64,000 nucleotides of DNA from Demequina lignilytica (GCF_030418305.1 NZ_JAUHPX010000001.1:639157-703156), one strand, 5' to 3'; shown: positions 19,425 through 28,841, numbered from the stretch's first letter. Notes: a model not told the origin generated them from the sequence alone. A program made the numbers and translations.

Positions 19425-21650
19425 TCATCCGCGGTCGAGGAACTTCTCCCGCTCCGGGTCCAGCATCTCCGCGATCGCGGCGGCGAGGGCCGGCTGGGCG
19501 GCGAGCTCGGGATCCTCCCGCACCAGGGAGGACGCCAGGTCGCGCGCCTCCGAGATGATCGCGGCGTCGCGGACGGCGCGCAGCAGCCGAAGCGAGTTGC
19601 GCCCGCCCGACTGCGCCGCGCCGAGCACGTCTCCCTCGCGGCGCAGCTCCAGATCCTTCTCCGCGAGCTCGAACCCGTCGGTGGTCGCGGCCAGCGCGGC
19701 CAGCCGCTCGTGGGCGACGGTGCCCGGCTCCGCCGCCGACACGAGCAGGCAGAGGCTCGGCCGGTCGCCGCGGCCCACACGGCCGCGCAGCTGGTGGAGC
19801 TGGGAGATGCCGAAGTGCTGGGCGTCGAGGATCACCATCGCCGTCGCCGCCGGCACGTCGACGCCGACCTCGATCACGGTGGTGGCGACCAGGACGGGCG
19901 CCGCGCCGTCCGCGAAGGCGCGCATCGCGGAGTCCTTCTGGTCGGGCGACAGCCGTCCGTGCATCACCCCGATCCCGACCCCCGCGAGCGCGGGCACGCC
20001 GTGCAGCTCGGCCGCCACCTCGGCGACCGCCGCGAGCGGCGGGCGGGACGGCTCGTCGTCCCCGGCATCGTCCCGGTCCCCCGGGGCGTCCAACGGGACG
20101 TCCTCCGGCTCCTCCTCGGTGTCGCCGTCGATCCGGGGGCACACCACGTACGCGCGACCGCCCGCGTCGATCTCCTCGCGCACGCGGCCCCAGATCCGCT
20201 CGACCCAGGCGGCGTTGCCGGCCGGGACCACGTGGGTCACGGTCTCCCGACGCCCGGCGGGCCGCTCGCTCAGCACGGATGTCTCGAGGTCGCCGAAGAC
20301 CGTCATCGCGACCGTGCGCGGGATGGGCGTCGCCGTCATGACCAGCGTGTGGGGCACGCGCTCGCCCCGTGCGCGGAGCGCGTCGCGCTGCTCGACGCCG
20401 AAGCGGTGCTGCTCGTCGACGACCACCAGGCCCAGGTCCGCGAACTGGACGGTGTCGCCGAGCAGCGCGTGGGTGCCGACGACGATGCCGGCGGCGCCCG
20501 AGGCGGCCTCCGCGAGGGCCGCCCGACGCTCCTTCGACCCCTGCGAGCCGGTGAGCAGCGTCACCCGGGTCGCGCGGTCAGCCGCGGTGAGCAGCCCGCC
20601 GTCGGCGAGCGGGCCGAGCAGGTCGCGCAGCGATCGGGCGTGCTGCGCGGCGAGCACCTCGGTGGGCGCCAGGAGCGCGGCCTGCCCGCCGGCGTCCACC
20701 ACCTGCAGCATCGCGCGCAGCGCCACCACGGTCTTGCCGGCGCCCACGTCGCCCTGAAGGAGCCGCAGCATCGGCGTCGAGCGCTCGAGGTCCGCCGCGA
20801 TCTCCTCGCCCACCGACCGCTGGCCCGCGGTGAGGGCGTACGGGAGCCTGGCGTCGAGCGCGTCGACCAGGCCGTCGGCGGCGCGCGGTCGCGGCACCGC
20901 GGCGAGCGCGTCATGGTCGGCCCGCCGTCGCGCGAGCGCGGTCTGCAGCACCAGCGCCTCCTCGAAGCGCAGGCGGTCGCGCCCGCGACGGTGGTCGGAC
21001 TCCGTCTCGGGCGTGTGCACCAGGCGCAGCGCCTCGAGCAGCGTGGGCAGCCCGCGCGTCTCGCGCAGGTCCGCGGGGATCGGGTCGGGGACGTCCTGCT
21101 CCGTCAGCGGATCGAGCACGGCGCGCACGGCGCGCGCGATGCGCCAGGTGGGCACGGACGCGGCGGCCGGGTAGAGCGGGATCGGGCGGGACGCCTCGGC
21201 GATCGCCTGATCCTCATCCGCGGCGTCGACCCCGACGATCAGGTAGTCGGGATGCGTGAGCTGGCGGCGACCGCGGTAGTCGCCGACCGTCCCGGTGAAC
21301 AGCCCGCGCCGCCCGGGGCGGAGCTTGTCCTCGTGCATGCGGAGCACGCCCGCCCGCTTGGCGAAGAACGTCAGCTGCAGCGAGTCGCGGCCATCCGTCA
21401 CGATCGCCTCCAGCATGGCGCCGCCCCGCGAGCGCATCTGCCGCACCGTCGCGGACCTGACCTGCGCCATCACGGTGACATGCTCGCCCAGCGCGAGGTC
21501 GCCCAGCGCTGTCAGCTCGCCGGGAGCGCCGTAGCGGCGCGGGTAGTGGCGGAGCAGGTCCCCCGAGGTGATGAGCCCCAGCTTCTCGAGCGAGTCGGCC
21601 GTGCGGGCGCCGAGCACCTTCGCGAGCGGTTCCGCGAGCAGGCCGGTCAT
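19425..21650 (-). CDS. recG: ATP-dependent DNA helicase RecG
   Basis: Remodels stalled replication forks and branched recombination intermediates. From ATG 21650, which overlaps the upstream stop as ATGA, the product is 741 residues. An N-terminal wedge/OB domain is followed by helicase motifs: GDVGAGKT (I), LAPTEVLAAQH (Ia), VVDEQHRFGVEQR (II), MTATPIPRT (III), ATTVIEVGVDVP (V) and QLRGRVGRGD (VI). A small insertion with acidic residues (DTEEEPEDVPLDAPGDRDD) lies between the helicase lobes. Confidence 0.96.
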   Translation of the reverse strand: MTGLLAEPLAKVLGARTADSLEKLGLITSGDLLRHYPRRYGAPGELTALGDLALGEHVTVMAQVRSATVRQMRSRGGAMLEAIVTDGRDSLQLTFFAKRAGVLRMHEDKLRPGRRGLFTGTVGDYRGRRQLTHPDYLIVGVDAADEDQAIAEASRPIPLYPAAASVPTWRIARAVRAVLDPLTEQDVPDPIPADLRETRGLPTLLEALRLVHTPETESDHRRGRDRLRFEEALVLQTALARRRADHDALAAVPRPRAADGLVDALDARLPYALTAGQRSVGEEIAADLERSTPMLRLLQGDVGAGKTVVALRAMLQVVDAGGQAALLAPTEVLAAQHARSLRDLLGPLADGGLLTAADRATRVTLLTGSQGSKERRAALAEAASGAAGIVVGTHALLGDTVQFADLGLVVVDEQHRFGVEQRDALRARGERVPHTLVMTATPIPRTVAMTVFGDLETSVLSERPAGRRETVTHVVPAGNAAWVERIWGRVREEIDAGGRAYVVCPRIDGDTEEEPEDVPLDAPGDRDDAGDDEPSRPPLAAVAEVAAELHGVPALAGVGIGVMHGRLSPDQKDSAMRAFADGAAPVLVATTVIEVGVDVPAATAMVILDAQHFGISQLHQLRGRVGRGDRPSLCLLVSAAEPGTVAHERLAALAATTDGFELAEKDLELRREGDVLGAAQSGGRNSLRLLRAVRDAAIISEARDLASSLVREDPELAAQPALAAAIAEMLDPEREKFLDRG

Positions 21651-23161
21651 CCCGGCGCCGCCTCCACCCCGATGAGGACGGGCGGCCACACCTGACCCCC
21701 GGCGTGGACGACGACCTCGGCCTCCGGGGCCCGCGCCTCGAGCGACAGCCGCGCGTGGTCGGCGACGCCCATCTCCACACCCCTGCCGAGGATGAGCGTC
21801 ACGACGTCGGTGTCCCGGTCGACGATCCGGTCGAGATCATCGTCCAGGGCGTCGCCCGTGCTGTCCGCCACCGTGGTGGCGGCGACCGCCGCGCGCATGA
21901 GCGCGACGACGTCCTCGCCGGGCGTGGCGAGGGCCGAGGCCGCGACGGCCGCGATCACGTGGGCCTCGTGCGACGCGTCGATCACCACCAGGCGCGGCCG
22001 TCCCTTCCTCGCCGCGAGGGCGCGCGCCGCGCCGAGCAGCTGCGCGTCGCCCGCGACCACGATCGCCTCGGCGCCCGAGGCGTCGCGCACGGCGCGGGCG
22101 AGGTCGCGCCTGCCGAGCGCTCCCGGGTCGGGCACCACGAGCACCACGGCGCCCGCGTCGGCGAGGGGCTCCGCGAGCCCGGGGCACACGGTGAGCGCGA
22201 CCACCCCGGTGGCGGCGCGGTCGTTCCCGATGCTCATCGCGATCGAGCGGACCACGATCTGGTGGGCGTGGGTCTCGGCGGCGATGTCGACGGCGCGGTG
22301 CGGGTGGTCGGTGTGGACGTGGGCGTGGACCAGGCCGTGGCCCGCCGTCACGGTGACGGAGTCGCCGACCTCCTCCAGGCGCGCGATCAGCTGGGCGCGG
22401 AGGTCCTCGGCACGCTCGGCGACGAACATCACCTCGTAGGCGCCGCCGTGCTCCTGGCCATGGTCGAGGTGCCCCGGCTGCGCGGTACGCCGCCGACGGC
22501 CGGGCAGCTCCCACTTCACCTCGGGGAAGTCCTTCAGCGCGTCGGGCCCGGCGATGGTCTCCGCGAGCATCTCGAGCTGGAGCACGAGCGCCGCCGCACC
22601 GGCGTCGACCACCCCGGCCTCGCGCGCGCTCGGCAGCTTCTCGGGGGTCCGGGCCAGCTCGGCACGCGCCCCCTCGACGGCGGCGACGATCACCGCCTCG
22701 CGGGTGCCGCGCTCGGCGGCGACGTCGGTGGCCGACCGCGCCGCGGCGCGCGCCACCGTGAGGATCGTGCCCTCGACCGGGGTGCTGACCGCGGCGTAGG
22801 CGGCCTCGGCGGCGCGGGCGAGCGCCTGCGCGATGCCGTGCGAGTCGACCTCCTCCAGCCCGCCGCGGTCGTCGAGCACCCGGAGCAGCGCGCCCAGGTA
22901 CTGGCTGACGATCACCCCGGAGTTGCCCCGCGCACCCATGAGCACGCCTCGCGCGAAGGCGGCGGCCACATCGCGGTGGGAGGCGTCCGCGGGCAGGCGC
23001 GCGATGGCGCGGCTGCCCTCCTGAAGCGTGAGGTAGACGTTGGTGCCGGTGTCCGAGTCGGCGACCGGGAACACGTTGATCGCGTCGAGCTCGCCGCGCG
23101 ACGAATGCACGGCCTCGAGACCCGAGCGCAGCCAGCGGCGCAGGGCGTGCGCTTCGCTCAC
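21647..23161 (-). CDS. DAK2-domain kinase of the FakA/YloV family
   Basis: Resembles FakA, the ATP-binding subunit of the fatty acid kinase complex that phosphorylates exogenous fatty acids held by a FakB/DegV protein. The 504-residue product has an N-terminal DAK2 (DhaL-like) domain with INVFPVADSDTGTNVYLTL, whose aspartates bind Mg-ATP, and GARGNSGVIVSQYL. A central linker leads to a C-terminal FakA-type domain. The gene directly precedes recG with a four-base overlap, an arrangement found across Gram-positive bacteria. No FakB gene is visible here. Confidence 0.88.
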   Translation of the reverse strand: MSEAHALRRWLRSGLEAVHSSRGELDAINVFPVADSDTGTNVYLTLQEGSRAIARLPADASHRDVAAAFARGVLMGARGNSGVIVSQYLGALLRVLDDRGGLEEVDSHGIAQALARAAEAAYAAVSTPVEGTILTVARAAARSATDVAAERGTREAVIVAAVEGARAELARTPEKLPSAREAGVVDAGAAALVLQLEMLAETIAGPDALKDFPEVKWELPGRRRRTAQPGHLDHGQEHGGAYEVMFVAERAEDLRAQLIARLEEVGDSVTVTAGHGLVHAHVHTDHPHRAVDIAAETHAHQIVVRSIAMSIGNDRAATGVVALTVCPGLAEPLADAGAVVLVVPDPGALGRRDLARAVRDASGAEAIVVAGDAQLLGAARALAARKGRPRLVVIDASHEAHVIAAVAASALATPGEDVVALMRAAVAATTVADSTGDALDDDLDRIVDRDTDVVTLILGRGVEMGVADHARLSLEARAPEAEVVVHAGGQVWPPVLIGVEAAPG

Positions 23162-23274
23162 TGAACACCTCCGGTCGCGGGCCGGCGCAGCGGTGGCCGC
23201 CCGCGTACTATCGTGGCACGGCCCGCCGACACGGCGGGCACCCGGCGACGCCGCGAGGCCCCTCGCGCGCGCAT

Positions 23275-23304
23275 TTGCCGGACCCGGGATGCGTCGGTTA
23301 CCCT
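23275..23304 (+). promoter_or_regulatory. rpmB promoter
   Basis: -35 TTGCCG (23275-23280) and -10 TACCCT (23299-23304) are separated by 18 bp. Transcription would start near 23311. The leader holds the small hairpin GCAGGC/GCCTGC (23341-23360) before the AGGAG binding site. Confidence 0.5.
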
Positions 23305-23381
23305 AGTGCGGTTGCCCGAGCACCCGGGCCCCACAGATTTGCAGGCACCTATCGGCCTGCGCCGACTCTAGGAGAACTATC

Positions 23382-23573
23382 GTGGCTGCAAATTGCGACG
23401 TCTGCGGCAAGGGACCGTCCTTCGGTCACTCCATCTCGCACTCGCACCGCCGCACCAAGCGTCGCTGGAACCCGAACATCCAGCGCGTGCGTGCCGTGGT
23501 CGCCGGCACCCCCAAGCGTGTCAACGTGTGCACCTCGTGCCTCAAGGCCGGCAAGGTCACCCGCGCCATCTGA
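23382..23573 (+). CDS. rpmB: 50S ribosomal protein L28
   Basis: Sixty-three residues from a GTG start: AANCDVCGKGPSFGHSISHSHRRTKRRWNPNIQ, then VCTSCLKAGKVTRAI. The two CxxC pairs mark the zinc-binding form of L28. AGGAG lies 8 bases before the GTG. It is transcribed alone, divergent from the FakA-like gene, and is followed by a clear terminator. Confidence 0.97.
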   Translation: MAANCDVCGKGPSFGHSISHSHRRTKRRWNPNIQRVRAVVAGTPKRVNVCTSCLKAGKVTRAI

Positions 23574-23592
23574 CGCGGACCTGCCCGTCCCC

Positions 23593-23632
23593 GACGGACG
23601 CTCCCTTGACGGGGGCGTCCGTTTTCTTTTTC
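23593..23632 (+). terminator. rpmB terminator
   Basis: GGACGC and GCGTCC arms enclose a CCC/GGG extension, and the hairpin is followed by GTTTTCTTTTTC. The U-rich tail makes this a classical intrinsic terminator, uncommon in such GC-rich DNA. Confidence 0.85.
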
Positions 23633-23645
23633 ACGCGGCGCCGGC

Positions 23646-24587
23646 TCAGGCGCCGAAGTGGTCCCATCCCAGCCGGTCCGGCTCCTCGCCGTCGACCCGG
23701 ATCCCGGCGAACGCGTCCGTCGTCTCGCCCACCACGGTCCACCCGCCGGGCACCATCGAGGCGCGCGGGAAGACCGCGAGCATCGCGTGGTCCTCGCCGC
23801 CGGTGAGCGCCCACGGGCGCGGGTCCACCTGGAGCTCGATGGCGACGAGCCGCGCGCCCTCGTGCAGCGGGACGTCGGCGCCGAGGATCTCGATGCCCAC
23901 CTCGGACGCGCGCGCGATACGTGCCGCGTCGCGGAGCAGGCCGTCGGAGATGTCCATCAGCGCGGTGGCGCCGTGCAGGGCCGCCTCGAGGCCCGCGCCG
24001 ATCCGCGGCCGCGGTCGGCGGAACAGCCCGATGCTCTCGGCGTCGATCTCCCGGCCCTCGGCGAGCTGGACGTAGCCGGCGGCCGCCGCGCCGAGCGGCG
24101 CCGAGACCGCGACCAGCTGCCCGGGCAGCGCGTCGGCGCGCGTGATCGGCTCGGTCCCGTGGGTCTCGCCGAGCACCGTGACGGAGACGATCACGTCGCG
24201 CGCGCCGGACAGGTCGCCGCCCACCACGCCCACCCCGTGCGGCTCGCACGCCTCGCGCAGCCCGTCGGCGAAGCGCAGCACCCAGTCCGCGTCGAGCGAC
24301 GCGGGCGCCGCGAGCGTGACCTGCAGCGCGGTGGGGACCGCACCCATGGCGTCGATGTCGGCGAGGTTCTGCATGGCCGCCCGCCACCCCACGTCCTCGG
24401 GGCTGGACCAGTCCATCCGGAAGTGGACGTCCTGCACCAGGATGTCCGAGGAGACCACCAGGTCGCCGTCGACGGCGACCACCGCCGCATCGTCGCCCGG
24501 CCCGAGGATCTCGGAGTCCGTCACGGGCAGCCGCGGGGCGAACGCCGCGATGAGCGCGTCCTCCCCCATCTCGCCGATCGTCGTCAT
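23646..24587 (-). CDS. thiL: thiamine-monophosphate kinase
   Basis: Last step of thiamine diphosphate synthesis. From ATG 24587 the protein is 313 residues. It shows GEDALIAAF, LGPGDDAAVVAV (metal-binding aspartates), DVHFRMDWSSPEDVGWRA and ALMDISDGLLRDAARIA of the ThiL/PurM-like fold. It is convergent with rpmB and divergent from the TfoX-like gene. It belongs to the conserved thiL-ddl-gpsA neighbourhood. Confidence 0.95.
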   Translation of the reverse strand: MTTIGEMGEDALIAAFAPRLPVTDSEILGPGDDAAVVAVDGDLVVSSDILVQDVHFRMDWSSPEDVGWRAAMQNLADIDAMGAVPTALQVTLAAPASLDADWVLRFADGLREACEPHGVGVVGGDLSGARDVIVSVTVLGETHGTEPITRADALPGQLVAVSAPLGAAAAGYVQLAEGREIDAESIGLFRRPRPRIGAGLEAALHGATALMDISDGLLRDAARIARASEVGIEILGADVPLHEGARLVAIELQVDPRPWALTGGEDHAMLAVFPRASMVPGGWTVVGETTDAFAGIRVDGEEPDRLGWDHFGA

Positions 24588-24638
24588 GGGGCCAGCGTAG
24601 GCCGGGCGGGACCGGGTCCGGACACCTACGCTGGCGGC

Positions 24639-24974
24639 ATGGAGATGCCCCGCCCGACCGACGCCCAGAAGGACGCCTTCCGCTCGCTGGTGCCCGACGC
24701 GCCCGGCGTCGAGGTGCGACCGATGTTCGGCCAGCTCGCCGCGTTCGTGGGCGGGAACATGTTCATGTGCCTGTTCGGCGACCGCGTCGCGTTCAAGCTC
24801 GACGAGCCGGCCCTGGAGGCCGCGCTGTCCCGCCCCGAGGCCGCGCCCTTCGCGCCCGGCGGACGGACGATGCGCGAGTACGTCTCCCTGCCGCTCGCGG
24901 CCGAGTCCGGCGAGGAGACCGACCGGGCGCTCGCCTACGTCGCGACGCTGCCGCCGAAGCCGCCCCGCCGCTGA
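24639..24974 (+). CDS. TfoX N-terminal domain protein
   Basis: A 111-residue stand-alone TfoX-N-type domain: VEVRPMFGQLAAFVGGNMFMCLFGDRVAFKL and FAPGGRTMREYVSLPL. In gamma-proteobacteria, TfoX/Sxy proteins activate competence genes, but free-standing domains like this are widespread and their role in actinomycetes is unknown. No binding site stronger than GGCGGC precedes the ATG. It stands alone between thiL (divergent) and the YitT gene. Confidence 0.8.
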   Translation: MEMPRPTDAQKDAFRSLVPDAPGVEVRPMFGQLAAFVGGNMFMCLFGDRVAFKLDEPALEAALSRPEAAPFAPGGRTMREYVSLPLAAESGEETDRALAYVATLPPKPPRR

Positions 24975-25074
24975 CCGGGACGCGGCCGGCGCGGGTCCCG
25001 GCGCGGCGCCCGGTATCCTCTGCGGTGCGCCCATCGCCGCGCGCTCATCCCGTCAGCATCCGAGGAGCGCCTTC

Positions 25075-25695
25075 ATGACCGAGCCCACCACCGCCCCCGC
25101 CGGGACGCCGCACACCGTCCTCGAGGACGTGGTCGGCGTCCTCACGGGCTGCACGCTCCTCGGCGTCGGCCTGGTGCTGCTCAAGGCCGGCGGCCTGGTC
25201 ACCGGCGGCACCGCGGGTCTGTCGCTGCTGCTGAGCTACGCGATGCACGTGCCGCTGCCGGTCCTGCTCATCCTGGTCAACCTGCCGTTCATCGCGCTGG
25301 CCGCATGGAAGTCGGGCTGGACGTTCGCGCTGCGGTCCGCCGCGACCGTCGGGCTCGTGTCGATCACCTCGGCGGTCGCCCAGCAGTTCCTGCACATCGA
25401 GAACGTCGACACGGTGTTCGCCGCGATCGCCGCCAACGTGATCTGCGGCGTGGGCATCCTCATCATCTTCCGCCACAAGTCCTCCGTCGGCGGCTTCTCC
25501 GTGATCGCGGTCATGCTGCAGGAGCGCACGCGGATCCGCGCCGGTCACGTGCTGATGGTGCTGGACACCTCGGTGATCCTGCTGTCCTTCACCGTGCGCG
25601 AGCCGTGGGTCGTGGCGATCTCCGCTCTGGGCGCCATCGCGCTGAGCGTCATCATCACCATGAACCACAAGCCCGGGCGGTACACGGGCTACTGA
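25075..25695 (+). CDS. YitT family membrane protein
   Basis: A 206-residue integral membrane protein with about five to six transmembrane helices. The YitT-type N-terminus is GVLTGCTLLGVGLVLLKAGGLVTGGTAGLSLLLSY. The usual C-terminal cytosolic DUF2179 domain is absent, so this is the short form. Transport function has been suggested for the family but the substrate is unknown. AGGAG precedes the ATG. It converges with the MATE gene. Confidence 0.85.
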   Translation: MTEPTTAPAGTPHTVLEDVVGVLTGCTLLGVGLVLLKAGGLVTGGTAGLSLLLSYAMHVPLPVLLILVNLPFIALAAWKSGWTFALRSAATVGLVSITSAVAQQFLHIENVDTVFAAIAANVICGVGILIIFRHKSSVGGFSVIAVMLQERTRIRAGHVLMVLDTSVILLSFTVREPWVVAISALGAIALSVIITMNHKPGRYTGY

Positions 25696-25701
25696 GCCCG
25701 C

Positions 25702-27054
25702 TCACGCCTCCGCGGCGTGCAGCCACGCACCCCGGCGCGTGATCCGCCAGTACGCGATCCCCAGGAAGACCCCGCGCGCGGCGTTGAACAGCAGGAACGC
25801 GCGCCACAGGTCGTGGTTGCGGCCGTCGGGGATCCAGGCGAGCCCCGCGAGCAGCACCGGCACGAACACGACGATCACCGAGGCCGCCATGGTCCACGCC
25901 ATCGCGCGCGTGCGTCCCGATCCCAGGAACACGCCGTCGAAAAGGTAGGCGCCCGCGGAGACCAGCGGCAGCCACACCACCCAGCCGATGTAGTCGTCGA
26001 CCGCCTGCGTCACCTCGGGCAGGGAGGTCAGCACCGACACGAACGGGCCGGAGGCGACCAGGTACAGCAGCGAGAACGCCGCGCCGATACCGACGGCCGG
26101 CAGGGCGGAGGCGGCGACCGCCCGGTGGAAGGCGGGCACGTCGCGCGCGCCGATCTCGCGCGACACCATCGCCTCGGCGGCGTGCGCGTAGCCGTCCTGG
26201 CCGTAGCTGGCGAGCAGCATCAGCTGCATCAGGATCGCGTTCGCCGCGAGGATCTCGGGGCCCAGCCGGGCGCCGTACGCGGTGACGAACATGAGCACCG
26301 CGTAGATCAGCGCCGTGCGGATCACCAGGTCGGTGTTCATCGCCATGAGGCGGCGCCATCCCGAGCGCAGCCCGCGGCCGCGCCAGCGCCGCGCCCCCGC
26401 GCGCAGCGAGGACGGTGCCGCCCGCCACCACAGCACGAGCGCCAGCGCGAGGCCCAGCCACTCGGCGATCACGGTCGCCCAGGCCGCGCCCGCGGAGTTC
26501 CACCCGAGCCCGCCGACGAACGCGACGTCGAGGCCCAGGTTCACCACGTTGACGGTGGCGACGATCGCGAGCGGGCGGCGGGTGTCGCCCGAGCCCACGA
26601 ACCATCCGCTGATCACCAGCGTGAGGAGCGCCGCGGGCACCGAGGTCATGCGGATCCACGCGTACTGGATCGCGAGCTCGCGCACGTCGCCGGCGGGCGC
26701 CAGCACCGACATCAGGGCCGGGATGGCGATCCACTGGAGCACCAGGGCCCCCGCGCCCAGGGCGACCGCGAGCAGCGCCGCGCGCTGCGCGTGCGTCAGC
26801 GCCGCATCGTCCCGTCCCGCGCCGCGCGCGCGTCCGACCAGCGACGTGGTGCCGGTCCGCAGGAACCCGACGAGCCACATCAGCGCGCTCAGGACCGTCG
26901 AGCCGAGCGCCACGGCGCCGATGTGCGTCGCGGTCGAGAAATGGCCCAGCATCGCGGTGTCGACGAGGCCCACCAGCGGCACCGTGACGTTGCCGACGAT
27001 CGCGGGCCAGGCCAGGGAGAAGGCCCGGCGATGCGGGAGCGGCGCGGGTGTCAC
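25702..27054 (-). CDS. MATE family efflux transporter (DinF-like)
   Basis: Cation-coupled multidrug/toxin exporter with twelve transmembrane helices, 450 residues. The N-terminus RRAFSLAWPAIVGNVTVPLVGLVDTAMLGHFS is characteristic of the DinF branch of MATE proteins. It converges with the YitT gene, with 6 bp between stops, and diverges from the DUF3515 lipoprotein gene. Substrate not predictable. Confidence 0.9.
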   Translation of the reverse strand: MTPAPLPHRRAFSLAWPAIVGNVTVPLVGLVDTAMLGHFSTATHIGAVALGSTVLSALMWLVGFLRTGTTSLVGRARGAGRDDAALTHAQRAALLAVALGAGALVLQWIAIPALMSVLAPAGDVRELAIQYAWIRMTSVPAALLTLVISGWFVGSGDTRRPLAIVATVNVVNLGLDVAFVGGLGWNSAGAAWATVIAEWLGLALALVLWWRAAPSSLRAGARRWRGRGLRSGWRRLMAMNTDLVIRTALIYAVLMFVTAYGARLGPEILAANAILMQLMLLASYGQDGYAHAAEAMVSREIGARDVPAFHRAVAASALPAVGIGAAFSLLYLVASGPFVSVLTSLPEVTQAVDDYIGWVVWLPLVSAGAYLFDGVFLGSGRTRAMAWTMAASVIVVFVPVLLAGLAWIPDGRNHDLWRAFLLFNAARGVFLGIAYWRITRRGAWLHAAEA

Positions 27055-27108
27055 ACGGCGACGTTACCCGGTCCGGCGGACGCCCCGGACGCCCCTAGGC
27101 TGAGAGGC

Positions 27109-27579
27109 ATGATCCCCCGTCCGGCAGCCGCCGCAGCCGTGCTCGCCGCGGCCGCCGCACCCCTGCTGACGGGCTGCGCGTCGCCGCTGGTGGTCGACCC
27201 CGCGCCGTACGCCGCCGACGTCGACTGCGCGCGCGTGATGCTGGCCATGCCGGAGGACCTGGGAGGGCTGCCGGGGCAGCCCACGAGCTCGCAGGCGACC
27301 GCCGCGTGGGGCGAGGAGTACCCGCTCGTCATGCGCTGCGGCGTCGAGCCGCCCGGGCCCACCACCGACGAGTGCCTCAGCATCGAGACGTCGGCCGCGA
27401 CCGTCGACTGGCTGGTGATCGACGAGGGCGGCACGTGGCGCACCGTGACCTTCGGGCGCTCCCCTGCGGTCGAGCTCGTGGTGCCGAAGGAGCGGGCGCA
27501 GGACGCGCTGGGCGACGTGCTCGCGGAGGTCTCCCCGGCGGCCGCCCTCGCGCCCGCCAACGGCCTCGAGTGCCGCTGA
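27109..27579 (+). CDS. DUF3515 lipoprotein
   Basis: A 156-residue protein with a lipoprotein signal peptide: hydrophobic AAAAVLAAAAAPL followed by the lipobox LLTGCA. The mature part contains DCARVMLAMPEDL, TAAWGEEYPLVMRCGVEPPGPT and WLVIDEGGTWRTVTFGRSPAVELVVP, the conserved DUF3515 pattern. The family sits next to ddl or thiL in most actinomycetes. A role in the cell envelope is plausible but unproven. Confidence 0.85.
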   Translation: MIPRPAAAAAVLAAAAAPLLTGCASPLVVDPAPYAADVDCARVMLAMPEDLGGLPGQPTSSQATAAWGEEYPLVMRCGVEPPGPTTDECLSIETSAATVDWLVIDEGGTWRTVTFGRSPAVELVVPKERAQDALGDVLAEVSPAAALAPANGLECR

Positions 27580-27610
27580 CCCGGTCCCATCCGGTCCCGC
27601 CCGGCCCTTT

Positions 27611-27713
27611 CCCGGACACTCCGCACGGATCTGGGCGCGACACGCCGGTCAGGAGCGACGATGCGCGTCCCCCGGACGGCGTGTCGGCCCCGGTTCCGTG
27701 CGGGCTGTCCGGG
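27611..27713. repeat. 103-bp imperfect inverted repeat between convergent genes
   Basis: The outer arms CCCGGACACTCCGCACGGA (27611-27629) and TCCGTGCGGGCTGTCCGGG (27695-27713) pair at 17 of 19 positions. Nested inside are CGACACGCCG (27638-27647) and CGGCGTGTCG (27677-27686), a perfect 10-bp pair. It lies between the 3' ends of the DUF3515 gene and ddl and can act as a two-way terminator. It is longer than that role needs. Confidence 0.7.
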
Positions 27714-27746
27714 GGCGGGAGGTCGGGCCGAGGCGCGGGTTGAAGC

Positions 27747-28841
27747 TCAGCGCAGCAGGCCCGCCGGGCGCGCCATCGCGGTCGCGAGGAGCGTCTCGAC
27801 GAGCGCCGGGTACGCGATCCCGGCCGCCGCGGCCATCCGCGGGTACATCGAGGTGGTGGTGAAGCCGGGCATCGTGTTGATCTCGTTGACCACCACGCCA
27901 CCGTCGGGCGCCACGAACACGTCGACCCTCGCGAGGCCCTCGGCCCCCACGGCGACGAAGGCGCGGCGCGCGAAGTCGGCGACCACGTTCGCCACGTCCG
28001 GCTCGAGGAACGTCGGGCACAGCAGCTGCACCGCGTCCTCGTCGAGGTACTTCGCCTCGAAGTCGTAGAACTCGTGGTCGCCGCCCGTCACGATCTCACC
28101 GGCGGGCGAGGCGAGCAGCCCGTCGGGCGTCGCCAGCACCGCAGTCTCGATCTCGCGGCCCACCTGGGCGGCCTCGATCAGCACCTTCGGGTCGTGCCGC
28201 ACTGCCTCCGCGAGGGCCGTGTCGAGCGCATCCCACGACGACACCTTCGAGATCCCCATCGACGAGCCGGCGCGCGCGGGCTTGACGAACACCGGCAGCC
28301 CGAGCGCCTCGATCGCCTCCCGCTGCTCATCGGCGCCGAGCGCGGGGGTGACCACCACATCGTCCGCCACGGGCAGGCCGGCGGCCCGGAAGGCGATCTT
28401 CATGAACTGCTTGTCCATGCCGAGCGCGGACGCGAGCACGCCGGAGCCGACGTAGCGGACGTCGGCGAGCTCGAGCGCGCCCTGGATGGTGCCGTCCTCG
28501 CCCCAGGGGCCGTGGAGCAGGGGGAACACCACATCGATCGATCCGAGCGAGCTCACGGACCCCGAGTCGGCGACCTCGCGCCACTCGCTCACCCCGGCCT
28601 CGAAGGGCGGCACCACGACCGCGTCGGTCGGGGCGACCGACGGCATCTCGCCGTCGACGATCCGCCAGTCCTCGGGCCGGTCGGACACCCGCGTCCACCG
28701 TCCGTCGCGCGTGATCCCGATCGCGACCACGTCCCACCGGTCGCGGTCGATCGCGCCCAGCACGCCGCCGCCGGTGACACAGGACACGCCATGCTCCGAC
28801 GAGCGGCCTCCGAACAGCACCGCCACCCGGGGTCGGCCCAT
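27747..28841 (-). CDS. ddl: D-alanine--D-alanine ligase
   Basis: Makes the D-Ala-D-Ala dipeptide for peptidoglycan. The 364-residue ATP-grasp protein has VLFGGRSSEHGVS at the N-terminus, LHGPWGEDGTIQGALE, the KPARAGSSMGISKV loop and NEINTMPGFTTTSMYP at the C-terminal catalytic end. The start ATG at 28841 shares one base with the gpsA stop (TGATG), so translation is coupled to gpsA. Confidence 0.96.
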   Translation of the reverse strand: MGRPRVAVLFGGRSSEHGVSCVTGGGVLGAIDRDRWDVVAIGITRDGRWTRVSDRPEDWRIVDGEMPSVAPTDAVVVPPFEAGVSEWREVADSGSVSSLGSIDVVFPLLHGPWGEDGTIQGALELADVRYVGSGVLASALGMDKQFMKIAFRAAGLPVADDVVVTPALGADEQREAIEALGLPVFVKPARAGSSMGISKVSSWDALDTALAEAVRHDPKVLIEAAQVGREIETAVLATPDGLLASPAGEIVTGGDHEFYDFEAKYLDEDAVQLLCPTFLEPDVANVVADFARRAFVAVGAEGLARVDVFVAPDGGVVVNEINTMPGFTTTSMYPRMAAAAGIAYPALVETLLATAMARPAGLLR

